This document shows, piece after piece, positions 33,524 through 41,826 of a stretch of DNA of 46,148 nucleotides. The notes below the pieces were generated by a model that worked only from the letters and a program-made list of their open reading frames with translations, ran no database searches and had not been told where the DNA came from. The DNA is from Collinsella sp. (GTDB lineage Bacteria; Actinomycetota; Coriobacteriia; Coriobacteriales; Coriobacteriaceae). Each line of letters starts with the position of its first letter. Positions within the stretch are counted from its first letter, which is position 1. The position numbers and the translations under genes are program-made. Location of the stretch: the NCBI GenBank assembly GCA_019424905.1, contig JAHYYP010000012.1:1-46148 (forward strand), given 5' to 3'.

Positions 33524-34462
33524 ATGAGCAATGTTTACACGTCCATCGATCAGCTTATCGGCCACACTCCGCTTCTGGAGTTCACTCACTTTGAGGCCGA
33601 TGAAGACCTCAAGGCCCGCGTGCTCGTCAAGCTGGAATACTTCAACCCCGCCGGGTCCGTCAAAGACCGCGTCGCCAAGAACATGATCGACGAGGCCGAG
33701 AAGGCCGGCAAGCTCGTGCGCGGCGGCGACTACACCATCATCGAGCCCACGAGTGGCAACACCGGCGTCGGCATCGCCTCGGTGGCGGCGGCTCGCGGCT
33801 ACAAGGTGATCATCACCATGCCCGAGACCATGTCCGTCGAGCGCCGCAAACTTATGCAGGCATACGGCGCACAGCTCGTGCTCACCGACGGCTCCAAGGG
33901 CATGAAGGGCGCCATCGCCAAGGCCGAGGAACTGCAGAAGGAGACACCCAACAGCATTATCGCCGGCCAGTTTGTAAACCCCGCCAACCCCGCCATCCAC
34001 AAGGCCACGACCGGCCCCGAGATCTGGGATGACACCGACGGCAAGGTCGACATCTTCGTCGCCGGCGTTGGCACCGGCGGCACCGTGACCGGCGTGGGCG
34101 AGTTCCTCAAGGAGCAGAACCCCGAGATTCAGGTTGTCGCCGTCGAGCCCGCCACTTCCCCAGTGCTCTCCAAGGGCCAGGCCGGCCCGCACAAGATCCA
34201 GGGTATCGGCGCCGGCTTTGTGCCCGACGTCCTCGACACCCAGGTCTATGACGAGATCATCCCCGTCGAGAACGACGACGCCTTTGCCACCGGCCGCGCC
34301 GTGGGCCACAAGGAGGGCGTGCTCGTGGGCATTTCGTCCGGCGCCGCCGTGTGGGCCGCACTGCAGCTGGCCAAGCGCCCCGAGAACGAGGGCAAGACCA
34401 TCGTGGCTCTGCTTGCCGACACCGGTGAGCGCTACCTGTCCACGGCACTCTTCCAGGACTAG
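33524..34462 (+). CDS. cysK: Cysteine synthase A (O-acetylserine sulfhydrylase)
   Basis: A 312-aa PLP enzyme that makes cysteine from O-acetylserine and sulfide. The PLP lysine is Lys47 in NPAGSVKDRVA. The phosphate and substrate loops are EPTSGNTGVG and GVGTGGTVTGVG, and GISSGAAVWAAL lies near the C-terminus. TTGGAGG precedes the ATG at 33524. It is divergent from the Rrf2 gene and ends in a strong terminator. No cysE is adjacent in the window. Confidence 0.96.
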   Translation: MSNVYTSIDQLIGHTPLLEFTHFEADEDLKARVLVKLEYFNPAGSVKDRVAKNMIDEAEKAGKLVRGGDYTIIEPTSGNTGVGIASVAAARGYKVIITMPETMSVERRKLMQAYGAQLVLTDGSKGMKGAIAKAEELQKETPNSIIAGQFVNPANPAIHKATTGPEIWDDTDGKVDIFVAGVGTGGTVTGVGEFLKEQNPEIQVVAVEPATSPVLSKGQAGPHKIQGIGAGFVPDVLDTQVYDEIIPVENDDAFATGRAVGHKEGVLVGISSGAAVWAALQLAKRPENEGKTIVALLADTGERYLSTALFQD

Positions 34463-34575
34463 GGCCTCTCGTTCTTAGAACGAGTCCAAGGCACGCCGGC
34501 CTCCCCTCTCTTCTGGCAGCCTGAGCTCATCCCAACAGGGTGTCCCACGAGACGTCCGAACTTGATACAATGTCT

Positions 34576-34614
34576 GCGGCGCGGAACCAGCCTCCCGCGC
34601 CGCTTTTCTTTTTT
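34576..34614 (+). terminator. Intrinsic terminator between cysK and mnmA
   Basis: A 9-bp perfect stem (GCGGCGCGG at 34576-34584 with CCGCGCCGC at 34595-34603) is followed by TTTTCTTTTTT. A smaller palindrome, CTCGTTCTTAGAACGAG, lies right after cysK (34467-34483). The hexamer TACAAT at 34566-34571 sits just before the stem and might be an mnmA -10 element, in which case the stem would lie at the very start of that transcript. Confidence 0.85.
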
Positions 34615-34643
34615 GGCCACATGCCACCAAGGAGAACCTCCCC

Positions 34644-35744
34644 ATGCACAACAAGCGCGTGCTCGTCGCCATGAGTGGCGGCGTCGATTCCAGCGTGACC
34701 GCGTATCTGCTCAAGCGCCAGGGCTACGAATGCGTCGGTGCCACCATGCGCCTCACCTGCCCCGCGCCCGATCCTGCAACGGGTATGAGCAAAGTCGACC
34801 GCGACATCGCCGATGCAAAGGCCGTCGCCGAGCGCCTGGGGATACCCCACCATGTGCTCGACCTGCAGCAGACCTTCGACCGCAATGTTATCGAGCGATT
34901 TGTGACTGCCTATCAGGAGGGTTTGACGCCCAACCCGTGCATCATCTGCAACCGCCACATTAAGTTTGGCGCGCTGCTCGATGCGGCACTCGATATGGGC
35001 TGCGACTACATCGCCACGGGTCATTACGCCAAAACGAGCCAGGCGTCCGACGGCACCTGGCAGCTGAACCGCGGCGAAGATCCCAAAAAGGACCAAAGCT
35101 ACTTTTTGTATTCGCTCACGCAAGAGCGCCTGGCACGCACGATCTTTCCGCTGGCTGGGCTGGACAAAGAGCGCGACGTGCGCCGGATTGCCGCCGAGCA
35201 GGGCTTCATCAACGCCAAGAAGGCCGAAAGCGAGGATATCTGCTTTATCGCGGACGGCGACTACGCGGGCTATATCGAGCGCCGCTGCGGACATCCCGCT
35301 GCACCGGGCGACATTGTGTGGCGCGACGGCAGCGTGGTCGGACGCCACAACGGCGCGCTGCGCTACACCATCGGCCAGCGCAAAGGCCTGGGCGTCGCGA
35401 TGGCGCATCCCGTGTACGTAACGGGCGTCGATGCCGCCAACAACATTGTGCATCTGGGCGAGGCCGAGGACCTGACGGCCACAGCGCTCACAGCCGACGA
35501 CTGGATCTGGAGCGCCCCTGACGCACGCATGGAGGCGGAGCTCGACGCCGGCGGCATTCGCGTAAGTGCCAAGTACCGCTACCGTCAAAAGGACCAGGCA
35601 GCGACCCTTACACGTGGCGCCGACGGACAAATGCTACTGACCTTTGACGAGCCGCAGCGAGCCATCGCCCCCGGCCAGGCCGTCGTCGTCTACCGCGGCG
35701 ACATCGTCCTGGGCGGCGGCACCGTGACCGGCGCACTTAAGTAG
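34644..35744 (+). CDS. mnmA: tRNA 2-thiouridylase MnmA
   Basis: A 366-aa enzyme that places sulfur on U34 of Lys, Glu and Gln tRNAs. The ATP PP-loop is MSGGVDSS (10-17). The catalytic cysteines are Cys102 (NPCIICNRHIKFG) and Cys200 (ESEDICFI), matching the pair in E. coli. The signature ATGHYA is near residue 124, and a C-terminal beta domain is present (VGRHNGALRYTIGQRKGLG onwards). AAGGAG lies 10 nt before the ATG. Convergent with the HipA-like gene, 8 nt apart. Confidence 0.97.
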   Translation: MHNKRVLVAMSGGVDSSVTAYLLKRQGYECVGATMRLTCPAPDPATGMSKVDRDIADAKAVAERLGIPHHVLDLQQTFDRNVIERFVTAYQEGLTPNPCIICNRHIKFGALLDAALDMGCDYIATGHYAKTSQASDGTWQLNRGEDPKKDQSYFLYSLTQERLARTIFPLAGLDKERDVRRIAAEQGFINAKKAESEDICFIADGDYAGYIERRCGHPAAPGDIVWRDGSVVGRHNGALRYTIGQRKGLGVAMAHPVYVTGVDAANNIVHLGEAEDLTATALTADDWIWSAPDARMEAELDAGGIRVSAKYRYRQKDQAATLTRGADGQMLLTFDEPQRAIAPGQAVVVYRGDIVLGGGTVTGALK

Positions 35745-35752
35745 CCGCGGGT

Positions 35753-37126
35753 TTATCGCTGCACGTGTCGAAGTACCTCAACAGCGGCACTAACCTCGAT
35801 TACGCGACGCTCGAGGCCGCGGCGAATGGCCTCGAGCCGGCCCTCCGCCGTGGCCCATTCGCTCTGCGAAAGAATCTCGATTGCCTCATCAACAAATCCG
35901 TTGAGCCGCGATGAATCGAACCAATCGAGCGAGTCCGCAAGCGCCAGCTGGACGGAAGGGTCGGGCCCAAACGGCTTAGCGGAAAACCCAAACTCCCCAG
36001 CTACGAGCGCAGCGGTTGGCACGTTATACCACAGGCAGTTGCCGCTATCGAACAGCGGAGCAGGTTTTATCTCCAGGGTGTCGACATTGCGGATGATGCC
36101 GAAGTTTCGCCAATGGCGGTCGCTGTTGGCCAAAAGGGCATCGCAGACAATCATCTGCGACATAGACCTTCTCACAGCGGCCTCATCAGCTCCATGCTTA
36201 CCAAGGTAGCGACAGTATCGGTCGTACGTCGAGCTTCCTCGCTGGCTGCCAAGGGCGTTCTTAACGTAAACAGCCGGAACATATTCCTCGCAGCCGTCAA
36301 GAAAATCCTCGCACAGGCACACGGGGCCATCGAACATGCGCTCAACCGTGTAAGGAACAAACTCCCCCTTGGAAAGCAAGCGACGATGCAGAGCCGTTGC
36401 AACCGCCTCGTTAAAGGGACGCTGATCGTCCATCCCGCACCCTTTAGCCAAAACGCGAATGCCGTTTCGGATCATCCACGATTTAGGGAGCTCACCCTCG
36501 GACGTGTTGTCGGGGTTTTTAAGGCCGATGCCCTCCAGCCAACCCGAACGCCCCTCGGGCGCAGACCGCTCAAAATCATTCTCGAAGTAATTGAGGTCTC
36601 GCCATTCGAGTCCCTCGCAATCGGCCGGCCGCAGCCAATAGCAATCCGAAAGCGAAAGGCCCAGGCACTGAACCGGCACCTCAACGCCGTTGACAATCCC
36701 CAGCTCGCGGTAGCGCGAGATAAGTCCAGGGCGAACATCGGGTACCGATCGATGCCCCCACCACGCGTTGAGTTCCCGCTTATTCACCGTTGGAGAAGAG
36801 CTCGAGCACGTGCCAAACGGCATTCGTTGCGTATCAAGGACCTCGGCGATTTCGAAGGGAAACTCGCGCGTCGGATCAAATGAGACATGCGCGACCTCAT
36901 GGTCGGCCGACATCAGCGTAAACTTGCGTCCCACATCGGCTGCAGGACGGCGCCCTCGTTTGCGGACCTTTTGATAAGCGACCGCAGAATTGTACTCGAC
37001 CATCTTCCGGCCGCCCACAATATCGCACGCAAGCGTCCCCGATGCGGCAAGTTGAGATATGCGGGCTTTCGTAACGCCCAACAGGCGGGCGGCATCACCC
37101 ATAAATAAGTACTCAGACGTATCCAT
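35753..37126 (-). CDS. Helix-turn-helix domain fused to a HipA-like kinase
   Basis: A 457-aa protein in two parts. Residues 1-45 are an excisionase/MerR-like DNA-binding helix-turn-helix (FMGDAARLLGVTKARISQLAASG, then IVGGRKMVEYN). The rest resembles the HipA C-terminal kinase: a probable ATP-lysine in RVLAKGC near residue 240, the catalytic loop ANSDRHWRNFGIIR near 332, and an activation motif LFDSGN near 357. HipA kinases act as toxins by phosphorylating target proteins, normally with a separate HipB antitoxin. No HipB gene is next to this one, and the fused DNA-binding domain may take its place. The ATG at 37126 is the best of three close starts; GAGGTG lies upstream. Kinase activity and a toxin-antitoxin or defence role are inferences. 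Confidence 0.75.
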   Translation of the reverse strand: MDTSEYLFMGDAARLLGVTKARISQLAASGTLACDIVGGRKMVEYNSAVAYQKVRKRGRRPAADVGRKFTLMSADHEVAHVSFDPTREFPFEIAEVLDTQRMPFGTCSSSSPTVNKRELNAWWGHRSVPDVRPGLISRYRELGIVNGVEVPVQCLGLSLSDCYWLRPADCEGLEWRDLNYFENDFERSAPEGRSGWLEGIGLKNPDNTSEGELPKSWMIRNGIRVLAKGCGMDDQRPFNEAVATALHRRLLSKGEFVPYTVERMFDGPVCLCEDFLDGCEEYVPAVYVKNALGSQRGSSTYDRYCRYLGKHGADEAAVRRSMSQMIVCDALLANSDRHWRNFGIIRNVDTLEIKPAPLFDSGNCLWYNVPTAALVAGEFGFSAKPFGPDPSVQLALADSLDWFDSSRLNGFVDEAIEILSQSEWATAEGRLEAIRRGLERRVIEVSAAVEVLRHVQR

Positions 37127-37205
37127 ACGCCGCATCACCTCGTTAAGTAATTTACACGCTTAGTTAATAGATTACATACATCATAATACTAAACAACCCA
37201 AAGCG

Positions 37206-37231
37206 AAAAAAGGCCCGAGAAATCGGGCCTT
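37206..37231 (-). terminator. Intrinsic terminator after the M42 peptidase gene
   Basis: On the minus strand AAGGCCCGA-TTTC-TCGGGCCTT is followed by TTTTTCGC. It is a perfect 9-bp stem, 34 nt past the peptidase stop codon. Confidence 0.88.
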
Positions 37232-37264
37232 AGTGATTGGTCAGCCGAGTCGCAAGCTACTCCA

Positions 37265-38308
37265 CTAGCGCTGAACGTAGGCGCGAACGAGCTCGTAGGT
37301 GTTGCGCACGCCGTCGATGTGGCTGCGCTCGTAGTTGTGGCTCGCGTACACACCGGGGCCGATCAGGCCGTGACGGATGTCGTAGCCGGCAGAGAGCGTG
37401 GCCTCGACGTCCGAGCCGTAATGCGGGTACACGTCGATGGCGTAATCGAGCTTAAGCTCGCGCGCGATATTGGACAGCGTGGTCACCAGATCGTAGTTGT
37501 AGGGGCCACCCGAATCCTTGGCGCAAATCGAAACCATGCGCTCGGTGCAGCCCAGGTCGTCGCCCACGCAGCCCATGTCAACGCTGATCATCTCGCGCGT
37601 GTCGGCCGGCACGAAAGCGCCGCCGTGGCCGACCTCCTCGTACACGGTAAAGAGCAGCGAAACCTTGCGCGAAAGGGTCACCTCGCCGTCAGCAACGGCG
37701 CGGGCCAGACCCAGCAGAATCGACGCCGACAGTTTGTCATCCAGGAAGCGACTCTTAATGTAGCCGCTTTCCGTCACCGTGGTACGCGGATCCATAGCGA
37801 TGATGTCGCCCGTCTGAATGCCCAGCTCAAGTACGTCGTCCTTGCTGTCGACATTCTCATCGAGCAGGATTTCCATGTTCTTCTCGATGGGCTTGACCGG
37901 CTCGTCGGCCACATGCGCCGAGGGTTCGGTGTTGAGGACCACGCCCGTGTAGACATTGCCGTCGCGTGTGTAGACGGTACAGTTCTCGCCATCGGCCGTA
38001 GACCACTGATGCCCGCCGAGCGTCGTGGGGCGCAGGCGACCATTGTCCTTAATGGAACGCACCATGGCGCCCAGGGTATCGACATGGCTCGCCAACACAA
38101 GCGGCTCGCCCTCGCCGCCAAGCTCAACAAGCACGTTACCCTTATTAGAACGCTCAGGCCCAAACCCCATATCGCGCAGGGTCTCCATCAGATAATCAGT
38201 AGCCGCACGAGTAAAGCCCGTAGGCGACGCGATAGAAGTCAGCGCCTTCAACTGGTCAGTAATATAGGAGAGCGCCTCCTCTAGAGAAGCATCAACATTA
38301 GAAGCCAT
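37265..38308 (-). CDS. M42 family metallopeptidase
   Basis: A 347-aa dinuclear-metal aminopeptidase of the M42 family (glutamyl aminopeptidase/endoglucanase M type), which trims peptides in the cytoplasm. Metal and catalytic residues can be seen in VLASHVDTLGAMV, SRFLDDKLSA, VYEEVGHGG (Glu pair) and EMISVDMGCVGDD, with the last His in VYASHNYERSH. Length is typical. The ATG at 38308 is chosen because GGAAGG lies 6 nt upstream, while the ATG two codons earlier abuts that site. It is monocistronic. Confidence 0.94.
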   Translation of the reverse strand: MASNVDASLEEALSYITDQLKALTSIASPTGFTRAATDYLMETLRDMGFGPERSNKGNVLVELGGEGEPLVLASHVDTLGAMVRSIKDNGRLRPTTLGGHQWSTADGENCTVYTRDGNVYTGVVLNTEPSAHVADEPVKPIEKNMEILLDENVDSKDDVLELGIQTGDIIAMDPRTTVTESGYIKSRFLDDKLSASILLGLARAVADGEVTLSRKVSLLFTVYEEVGHGGAFVPADTREMISVDMGCVGDDLGCTERMVSICAKDSGGPYNYDLVTTLSNIARELKLDYAIDVYPHYGSDVEATLSAGYDIRHGLIGPGVYASHNYERSHIDGVRNTYELVRAYVQR

Positions 38309-38908
38309 ATGCATCCTTCCAAGTAAAACTAAGACCGAGTCCCGATTTTAACCGTTCTGCACACGCAAAGCCCTGGGAGCCGATCAGCCCTCGGACGTCG
38401 GTGCGCCGACTTGAGCGCACGCGTGTCATTCAATCCTATTCTTGTATAAAGGATTTAGATTCATGCATAAAAATGAAGCATTTTTTCTCTTGTGTTAGGG
38501 TACCCCACCTTGGACCGTGCAAAAAACGGAATATTCAACATCGCGGTGCCTGATAGCGCCATCGGGAGGCGGCAAAACCGACCGCCTCGTCCTGTATTTG
38601 GGGCACAACGCAGCTCAAAACGGACAGATCGTCCCTTCAACTTGGATTCCGCCGCTGAAACCGCTCGCCCACTACTACTTGGAACCGCAAAAAACGCATT
38701 TCAACTGTATGCAACTTACTCGGCATGCTGAATACTCGCAAAAATGCACGCTTCCCTTACCCCCACCCGTTCACGGCACGTCCTCGCCGCCGCTCCAGGA
38801 GGTTTCCATGGGACAAAAGAGGCCCCGCCACGCAACGAGCGCAGCGGGGGCTTCCGACATGTCCGAGGACGATTGTGGGGCTAACGGGCAGGGGCCCGCC
38901 GAACCAAG
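38309..38908. other. 600-bp intergenic region between peptidase and alcohol dehydrogenase genes
   Basis: No gene is convincingly supported. The start of the region should hold the peptidase promoter. An AT-rich patch at 38461-38488 has the small hairpin AAAAATG-AAG-CATTTTT, and the first part (CATGCATAAAAATGAAGCA) resembles a degenerate ArgR box. Two similar stretches, GCAAAAAACGGAATATTCAA (from 38519) and GCAAAAAACGCATTTCAAC (from 38687), may be relics of a repeat. The end holds the alcohol dehydrogenase terminator. Confidence 0.35.
38814..38853 (-). terminator. Intrinsic terminator after the alcohol dehydrogenase gene
   Basis: On the minus strand an AAGCCCCCGC arm pairs with GCGGGGCCT across a roughly 15-nt loop that can itself pair, followed by CTTTTGTCC. 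One mismatch is in the stem. It lies about 55 nt past the dehydrogenase stop codon. Confidence 0.6.
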
Positions 38909-40075
38909 TTAGGCAGCCGGGCAGATCTTCTTGAAGAGCTCGATGACGTCGTCGAGCGTCGCCTCGCGCGGGTTACCCGGGAAGCAGGCATCGGCCATGG
39001 CGTCCTTGGCCAGGACCTCGATCTCGTCAGCCTTCATGGCCTCGCAGACGTGCGGGATGTTGACGTCGGCGGAAAGCTGCTTGACGGCGGCGATGGCGGC
39101 GTCGGCAGCCTCGTCGGTGCTCATGCCCGTGGTGTCAACGCCCATGGCGACGGCAACCTTGGCCAGGCGCTCGGCGCAAACCGGCTTGTTGAACTCCATG
39201 GCGATCGGCAGCAGCATGGCGCAAGCGACGCCGTGCGGGGTGTCGTAGTGAGCGGACAGGGTGTGAGCCATGGCGTGGTCGATGCCCAGGCCGACATTGG
39301 AGAAGCCCATGCCGGCGACATACTGGCCAAGAGCCATGCCCTCGCGGCCGGAGCCGGGCTGGCCAGACTTGGCCTCGGCAACGGAGTCGCGCAGGTTCTC
39401 GCTGATCAGCTTAATAGCCTCAAAGTGGAACATGTCGGAGAGCTCCCAAGCGCCCTTGGTGGTGTAGCCCTCGATGGCGTGGGTCAGAGCGTCCATACCG
39501 GTGGAAGCGGTCAGGCCGGCGGGCATGGAAGCCATCATGTCGGGGTCGACGACGGCGACCTCGGGGGCGTCGTTGGTATCGACGCACACGAACTTGCGGA
39601 CCTTCTCGGGGTCGGTGATAACGTAGTTGATGGTCACCTCGGCAGCGGTACCGGCGGTCGTCGGCACGGCGATGGTGAACACAGCGTGGTTCTTAGTCGG
39701 AGCAACGCCCTCGAGGCTGCGGACATCGGCGAACTCGGGGTTGTTGATGATGATGCCGATAGCCTTGGCGGTGTCCATGGAGGAGCCACCACCGATGGTC
39801 ACGATAGCGTCAGCCTCGGCGGCCTTAAAGGCCTCGACGCCGTCCTTGACGTTCTGGATGGTGGGGTTGGGCTTAATCTCGGAGTAGAGGCTCCAAGCAA
39901 TACCGGCGGCGTCGAGCTCGTCGGTTACCTTGGCGGTAACGCCAAACTTGACCAGATCGGGGTCGGAGCAGACGAAGATCTTCTTGTAGCCACGACGCTG
40001 GAGCTCGCCGGGGATCTCCTTGATGGCGCCAGAACCATGATAAGAAATGGTGTTGAGAACGAAACGATTAGCCAT
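38909..40075 (-). CDS. fucO: Iron-containing alcohol dehydrogenase, lactaldehyde reductase (FucO) type
   Basis: A 388-aa group III dehydrogenase closely resembling E. coli FucO, which interconverts lactaldehyde and 1,2-propanediol with NADH. Shared blocks include NNPEFADVRSLEG, PTTAGTAAEVTINYVITD, MALGQYVAGMGFSNVGLG and NPREATLDDVIEL. The iron ligands are Asp195, His199, His267 and His281. The NAD motif GGGSSMDTAKA is present. ATAGGAGG precedes the ATG at 40075. It stands alone, with no fucose genes nearby, so it may serve as a general alcohol/aldehyde reductase in fermentation. LacI-type operator-like sequences lie upstream. Family assignment is strong; the physiological substrate is inferred. 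Confidence 0.9.
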   Translation of the reverse strand: MANRFVLNTISYHGSGAIKEIPGELQRRGYKKIFVCSDPDLVKFGVTAKVTDELDAAGIAWSLYSEIKPNPTIQNVKDGVEAFKAAEADAIVTIGGGSSMDTAKAIGIIINNPEFADVRSLEGVAPTKNHAVFTIAVPTTAGTAAEVTINYVITDPEKVRKFVCVDTNDAPEVAVVDPDMMASMPAGLTASTGMDALTHAIEGYTTKGAWELSDMFHFEAIKLISENLRDSVAEAKSGQPGSGREGMALGQYVAGMGFSNVGLGIDHAMAHTLSAHYDTPHGVACAMLLPIAMEFNKPVCAERLAKVAVAMGVDTTGMSTDEAADAAIAAVKQLSADVNIPHVCEAMKADEIEVLAKDAMADACFPGNPREATLDDVIELFKKICPAA

Positions 40076-40131
40076 TGATAGCCTCCTATCGTGTGCGGGG
40101 CACCCGTTACGCCCCGCGCTATATGTCCCAT

Positions 40132-40190
40132 CCTAACGCTTTTGAAACAAAAAACGCGTGAGAACGTCAAAAGTGTTAAAGCGTTTCAAC
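40132..40190 (-). promoter_or_regulatory. LacI/CcpA-type operator-like sites upstream of fucO
   Basis: GTTAAAGCGTTTCAAC (40175-40190) is an imperfect palindrome around CG with 12 of 16 symmetric positions, the form typical of LacI-family operators and catabolite sites. A related sequence, AACGCTTTTGAAAC, lies at 40134-40147. Both are within 115 bp of the fucO start codon. The regulator is unknown. Confidence 0.4.
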
Positions 40191-40310
40191 ATAATAACGG
40201 AGCCCCAGTCCTTCCCTCCCGACTGCAGCGAAGGCTAGATTATAGGAGCAATTGCCCAAAGAATACGACCAACTCAGTCTATAAATTGTTTCTGTTTTAG
40301 CAATATATGT

Positions 40311-40339
40311 TTGACAATACGTTTATACAAGGATACTTT
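40311..40339 (+). promoter_or_regulatory. Promoter-like pair upstream of the LURP-one-like gene
   Basis: A perfect -35, TTGACA (40311-40316), is followed after exactly 17 nt by TACTTT (40334-40339), a weak -10 match. Transcription from here would leave a leader of about 145 nt before the ATG at 40491. Confidence 0.45.
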
Positions 40340-40490
40340 ATAGTAATTAATATGCATGCAGCAAATAGTGTCATTCATTTTGTTAGAAATTACCCATGCG
40401 GTTATTGCAGCTGCATGTACTGCAACATACAGCGTAATTCTCCGCACGAAGCAGAAGACGGTTCCAATTCAATCGAGGCGATGACGCGTG

Positions 40491-41027
40491 ATGGCTACTG
40501 GTCCTAAATCGAGCAAGACGGCTACAAACGAATATCGAATCTCAATTGAAGGTAACCCTTATCCGCATGCTCTGGCTCTCGTCAACCCAGCGGGAGACAA
40601 CCTCAACATCAAAAGACATGGGTTCACGGGTCCACTAGGACAGCTATTGAGTCTTAAATACACCGTTTATGACGATGCAAATGAAAAGCTCTTTACTGTC
40701 GTCGACGGTGGTTTTAGTAACATGCCCAGGGTTGTGCTCATCATCGAACACAAGGAAGTTGCGGTGTTCGATTATGGTCTAAACAGACTTGAGATGAAGT
40801 GCGTAACGAACATACCGAATTACGCAATAAAAGGTAACTTCCTATTTGGAGATTACGATATATTCAGCCAACAGGAAGTGAAGCTATCTTCAGTTATCGT
40901 CCTTCAATGTGATAAACAATCGTGCTTTAGCATACAGGTTTTGGATAAAGCCGAATTAGCCGCCGCAATTGGAATACCTACAGCCATTGCCCTTCTTAGG
41001 GCTCGGATTGAAGAGCATCTCGAATAA
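40491..41027 (+). CDS. LURP-one/Tubby-like domain protein, function unknown
   Basis: A 178-aa protein with the alternating strands of the LURP-one/Tubby-C (scramblase-like) fold: LKYTVYDDANEKLFTVVDG, VLIIEHKEVAVFDYG, IPNYAIKGNFLFGDYDIF, and a final hydrophobic helix (AAAIGIPTAIALLRARIEEHL). These proteins are poorly understood; some bind lipids. The ATG at 40491 has GAGGCG about 10 nt upstream, and a GTG one codon earlier is possible. The gene and its upstream region are richer in A and T than the rest of the window, with AGA, ATA and TTA codons, which suggests recent acquisition. A 26-bp inverted repeat follows the stop codon. The fold is assigned by eye. Confidence 0.7.
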   Translation: MATGPKSSKTATNEYRISIEGNPYPHALALVNPAGDNLNIKRHGFTGPLGQLLSLKYTVYDDANEKLFTVVDGGFSNMPRVVLIIEHKEVAVFDYGLNRLEMKCVTNIPNYAIKGNFLFGDYDIFSQQEVKLSSVIVLQCDKQSCFSIQVLDKAELAAAIGIPTAIALLRARIEEHLE

Positions 41028-41040
41028 ATCGCAAAAAGCA

Positions 41041-41099
41041 GTTCGTAACAACATTCAGGAGCTAGATAGTTTTTCTGGCTCCTGAATGTTGTTACGAAC
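41041..41099. repeat. 26-bp inverted repeat between convergent genes
   Basis: Arms 41041-41066 and 41074-41099 pair over 26 bp; 25 are perfect and one is a G-T pair on the plus strand. The loop is 7 nt. The arm includes TAACAACATTCAGGAGC. On the minus strand it is followed by TGCTTTTTGCG, so it may terminate the DUF1275 gene. It is much longer than a usual terminator stem. Confidence 0.8.
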
Positions 41100-41106
41100 A
41101 TGCACC

Positions 41107-41826
41107 TTAGCGCTTAAGACTCGTGGTCTGCCAGTCAGCTACGATGCGGGCCCATTTCCTGTGCAAATCGCGTTCACGGTCGATAAACATGATGGCAAAC
41201 GCGACAAACAGCAGCACGCTCGCCACCGCAATGGCGTGCAGGCCCATGCGCTCGATGCACCAGTTGCCCAGCACGGCGCCAAACACAAAGGTAAAGATCA
41301 CGCCAAAGTACAGCACGCCGCTTTCCAAAAAGCCGCGCTTGTGGGTGATGATGTAGTCGTCCACGTTTTGCAGCGCATTGCGCAGGTTACCGATGCACAT
41401 GGTCGTAGCGATGCCGTGACCGTGGATCTTGCGGAAGCTCTCGACCTGCATGCCGCAGGCAAACGAAGTGAGGCAGTTGGCGAGCAGGTTGTAACCGCCA
41501 CCGGGGATAAAGCTCACGCCCAGCAAGATGACGGCTTCAAAGAACACCGTCACTTGGCGCCAGTGAATCACGCTGCCAAACCGTTCGTGCACCAGGTCGG
41601 CGAGCATAATGCCCACAGCAAACGACACCACAGGGAAGAAATAGCGTCCCGCCAGCGCCCAGTTGCCCTCGGAGATGCTCACGCCCACGAGCAGGATGTT
41701 GCCCGTCTGCGCGTTTGCGAAAACATGGTCGCGCCCAATGTACGAATACACATCCATAAAGCCACCGGCGAGCGCCAAGATGATGCCCAGCTCAATAGAC
41801 TCCGATATCTGTTTGGCACGCTGCAT
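41107..41826 (-). CDS. DUF1275 (YoaK-family) membrane protein
   Basis: A 239-aa integral membrane protein with about six helices. Family signs include GGFMDVYSYIGRDHVFANAQTGNILLVGV near the N-terminus, GMQVESFRKIHGHGIATTMCIGNLRNAL in the middle, and a final hydrophobic helix before a basic tail. Function is unknown for the family; transport is often proposed. The start at 41826 has AAGGAGG about 10 nt upstream, and in-frame extensions beyond it are not family-like. It is divergent from the YgiQ gene, with about 260 bp between them. Confidence 0.9.
   Translation of the reverse strand: MQRAKQISESIELGIILALAGGFMDVYSYIGRDHVFANAQTGNILLVGVSISEGNWALAGRYFFPVVSFAVGIMLADLVHERFGSVIHWRQVTVFFEAVILLGVSFIPGGGYNLLANCLTSFACGMQVESFRKIHGHGIATTMCIGNLRNALQNVDDYIITHKRGFLESGVLYFGVIFTFVFGAVLGNWCIERMGLHAIAVASVLLFVAFAIMFIDRERDLHRKWARIVADWQTTSLKR

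Larger units (their letters stand above)
40076..40490. other. 415-bp intergenic region, divergent fucO and LURP-one-like genes
   Basis: The first 115 bp hold the fucO control region. From about 40225 the sequence becomes clearly AT-rich compared with its surroundings, and this continues through the next gene. A promoter-like pair is at 40311-40339. A 66-codon open frame at 40307-40507 is not believed to be a gene. Confidence 0.4.

Noticed and set aside
38463..38481. ArgR-box-like sequence CATGCATAAAAATGAAGCA
   Set aside because: The half-sites are not symmetric at the right spacing and no arginine gene is nearby.
38517..38912. 131-codon open frame between the peptidase and alcohol dehydrogenase genes
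   Set aside because: It has no recognisable domain, no clear ribosome site, and runs through the dehydrogenase terminator; its composition is unlike neighbouring genes.
38808..38912. 34-codon frame with a strong AGGAGG before its ATG
   Set aside because: It overlaps the terminator hairpin of the opposing gene and encodes a low-complexity peptide; the ribosome-site match is probably chance.
40307..40507. 66-codon Cys-rich frame (YPCGYCSCMYC)
   Set aside because: Its ATG overlaps the -35 box of the apparent promoter, it has no ribosome site, and it overlaps the start of the LURP-one-like gene.
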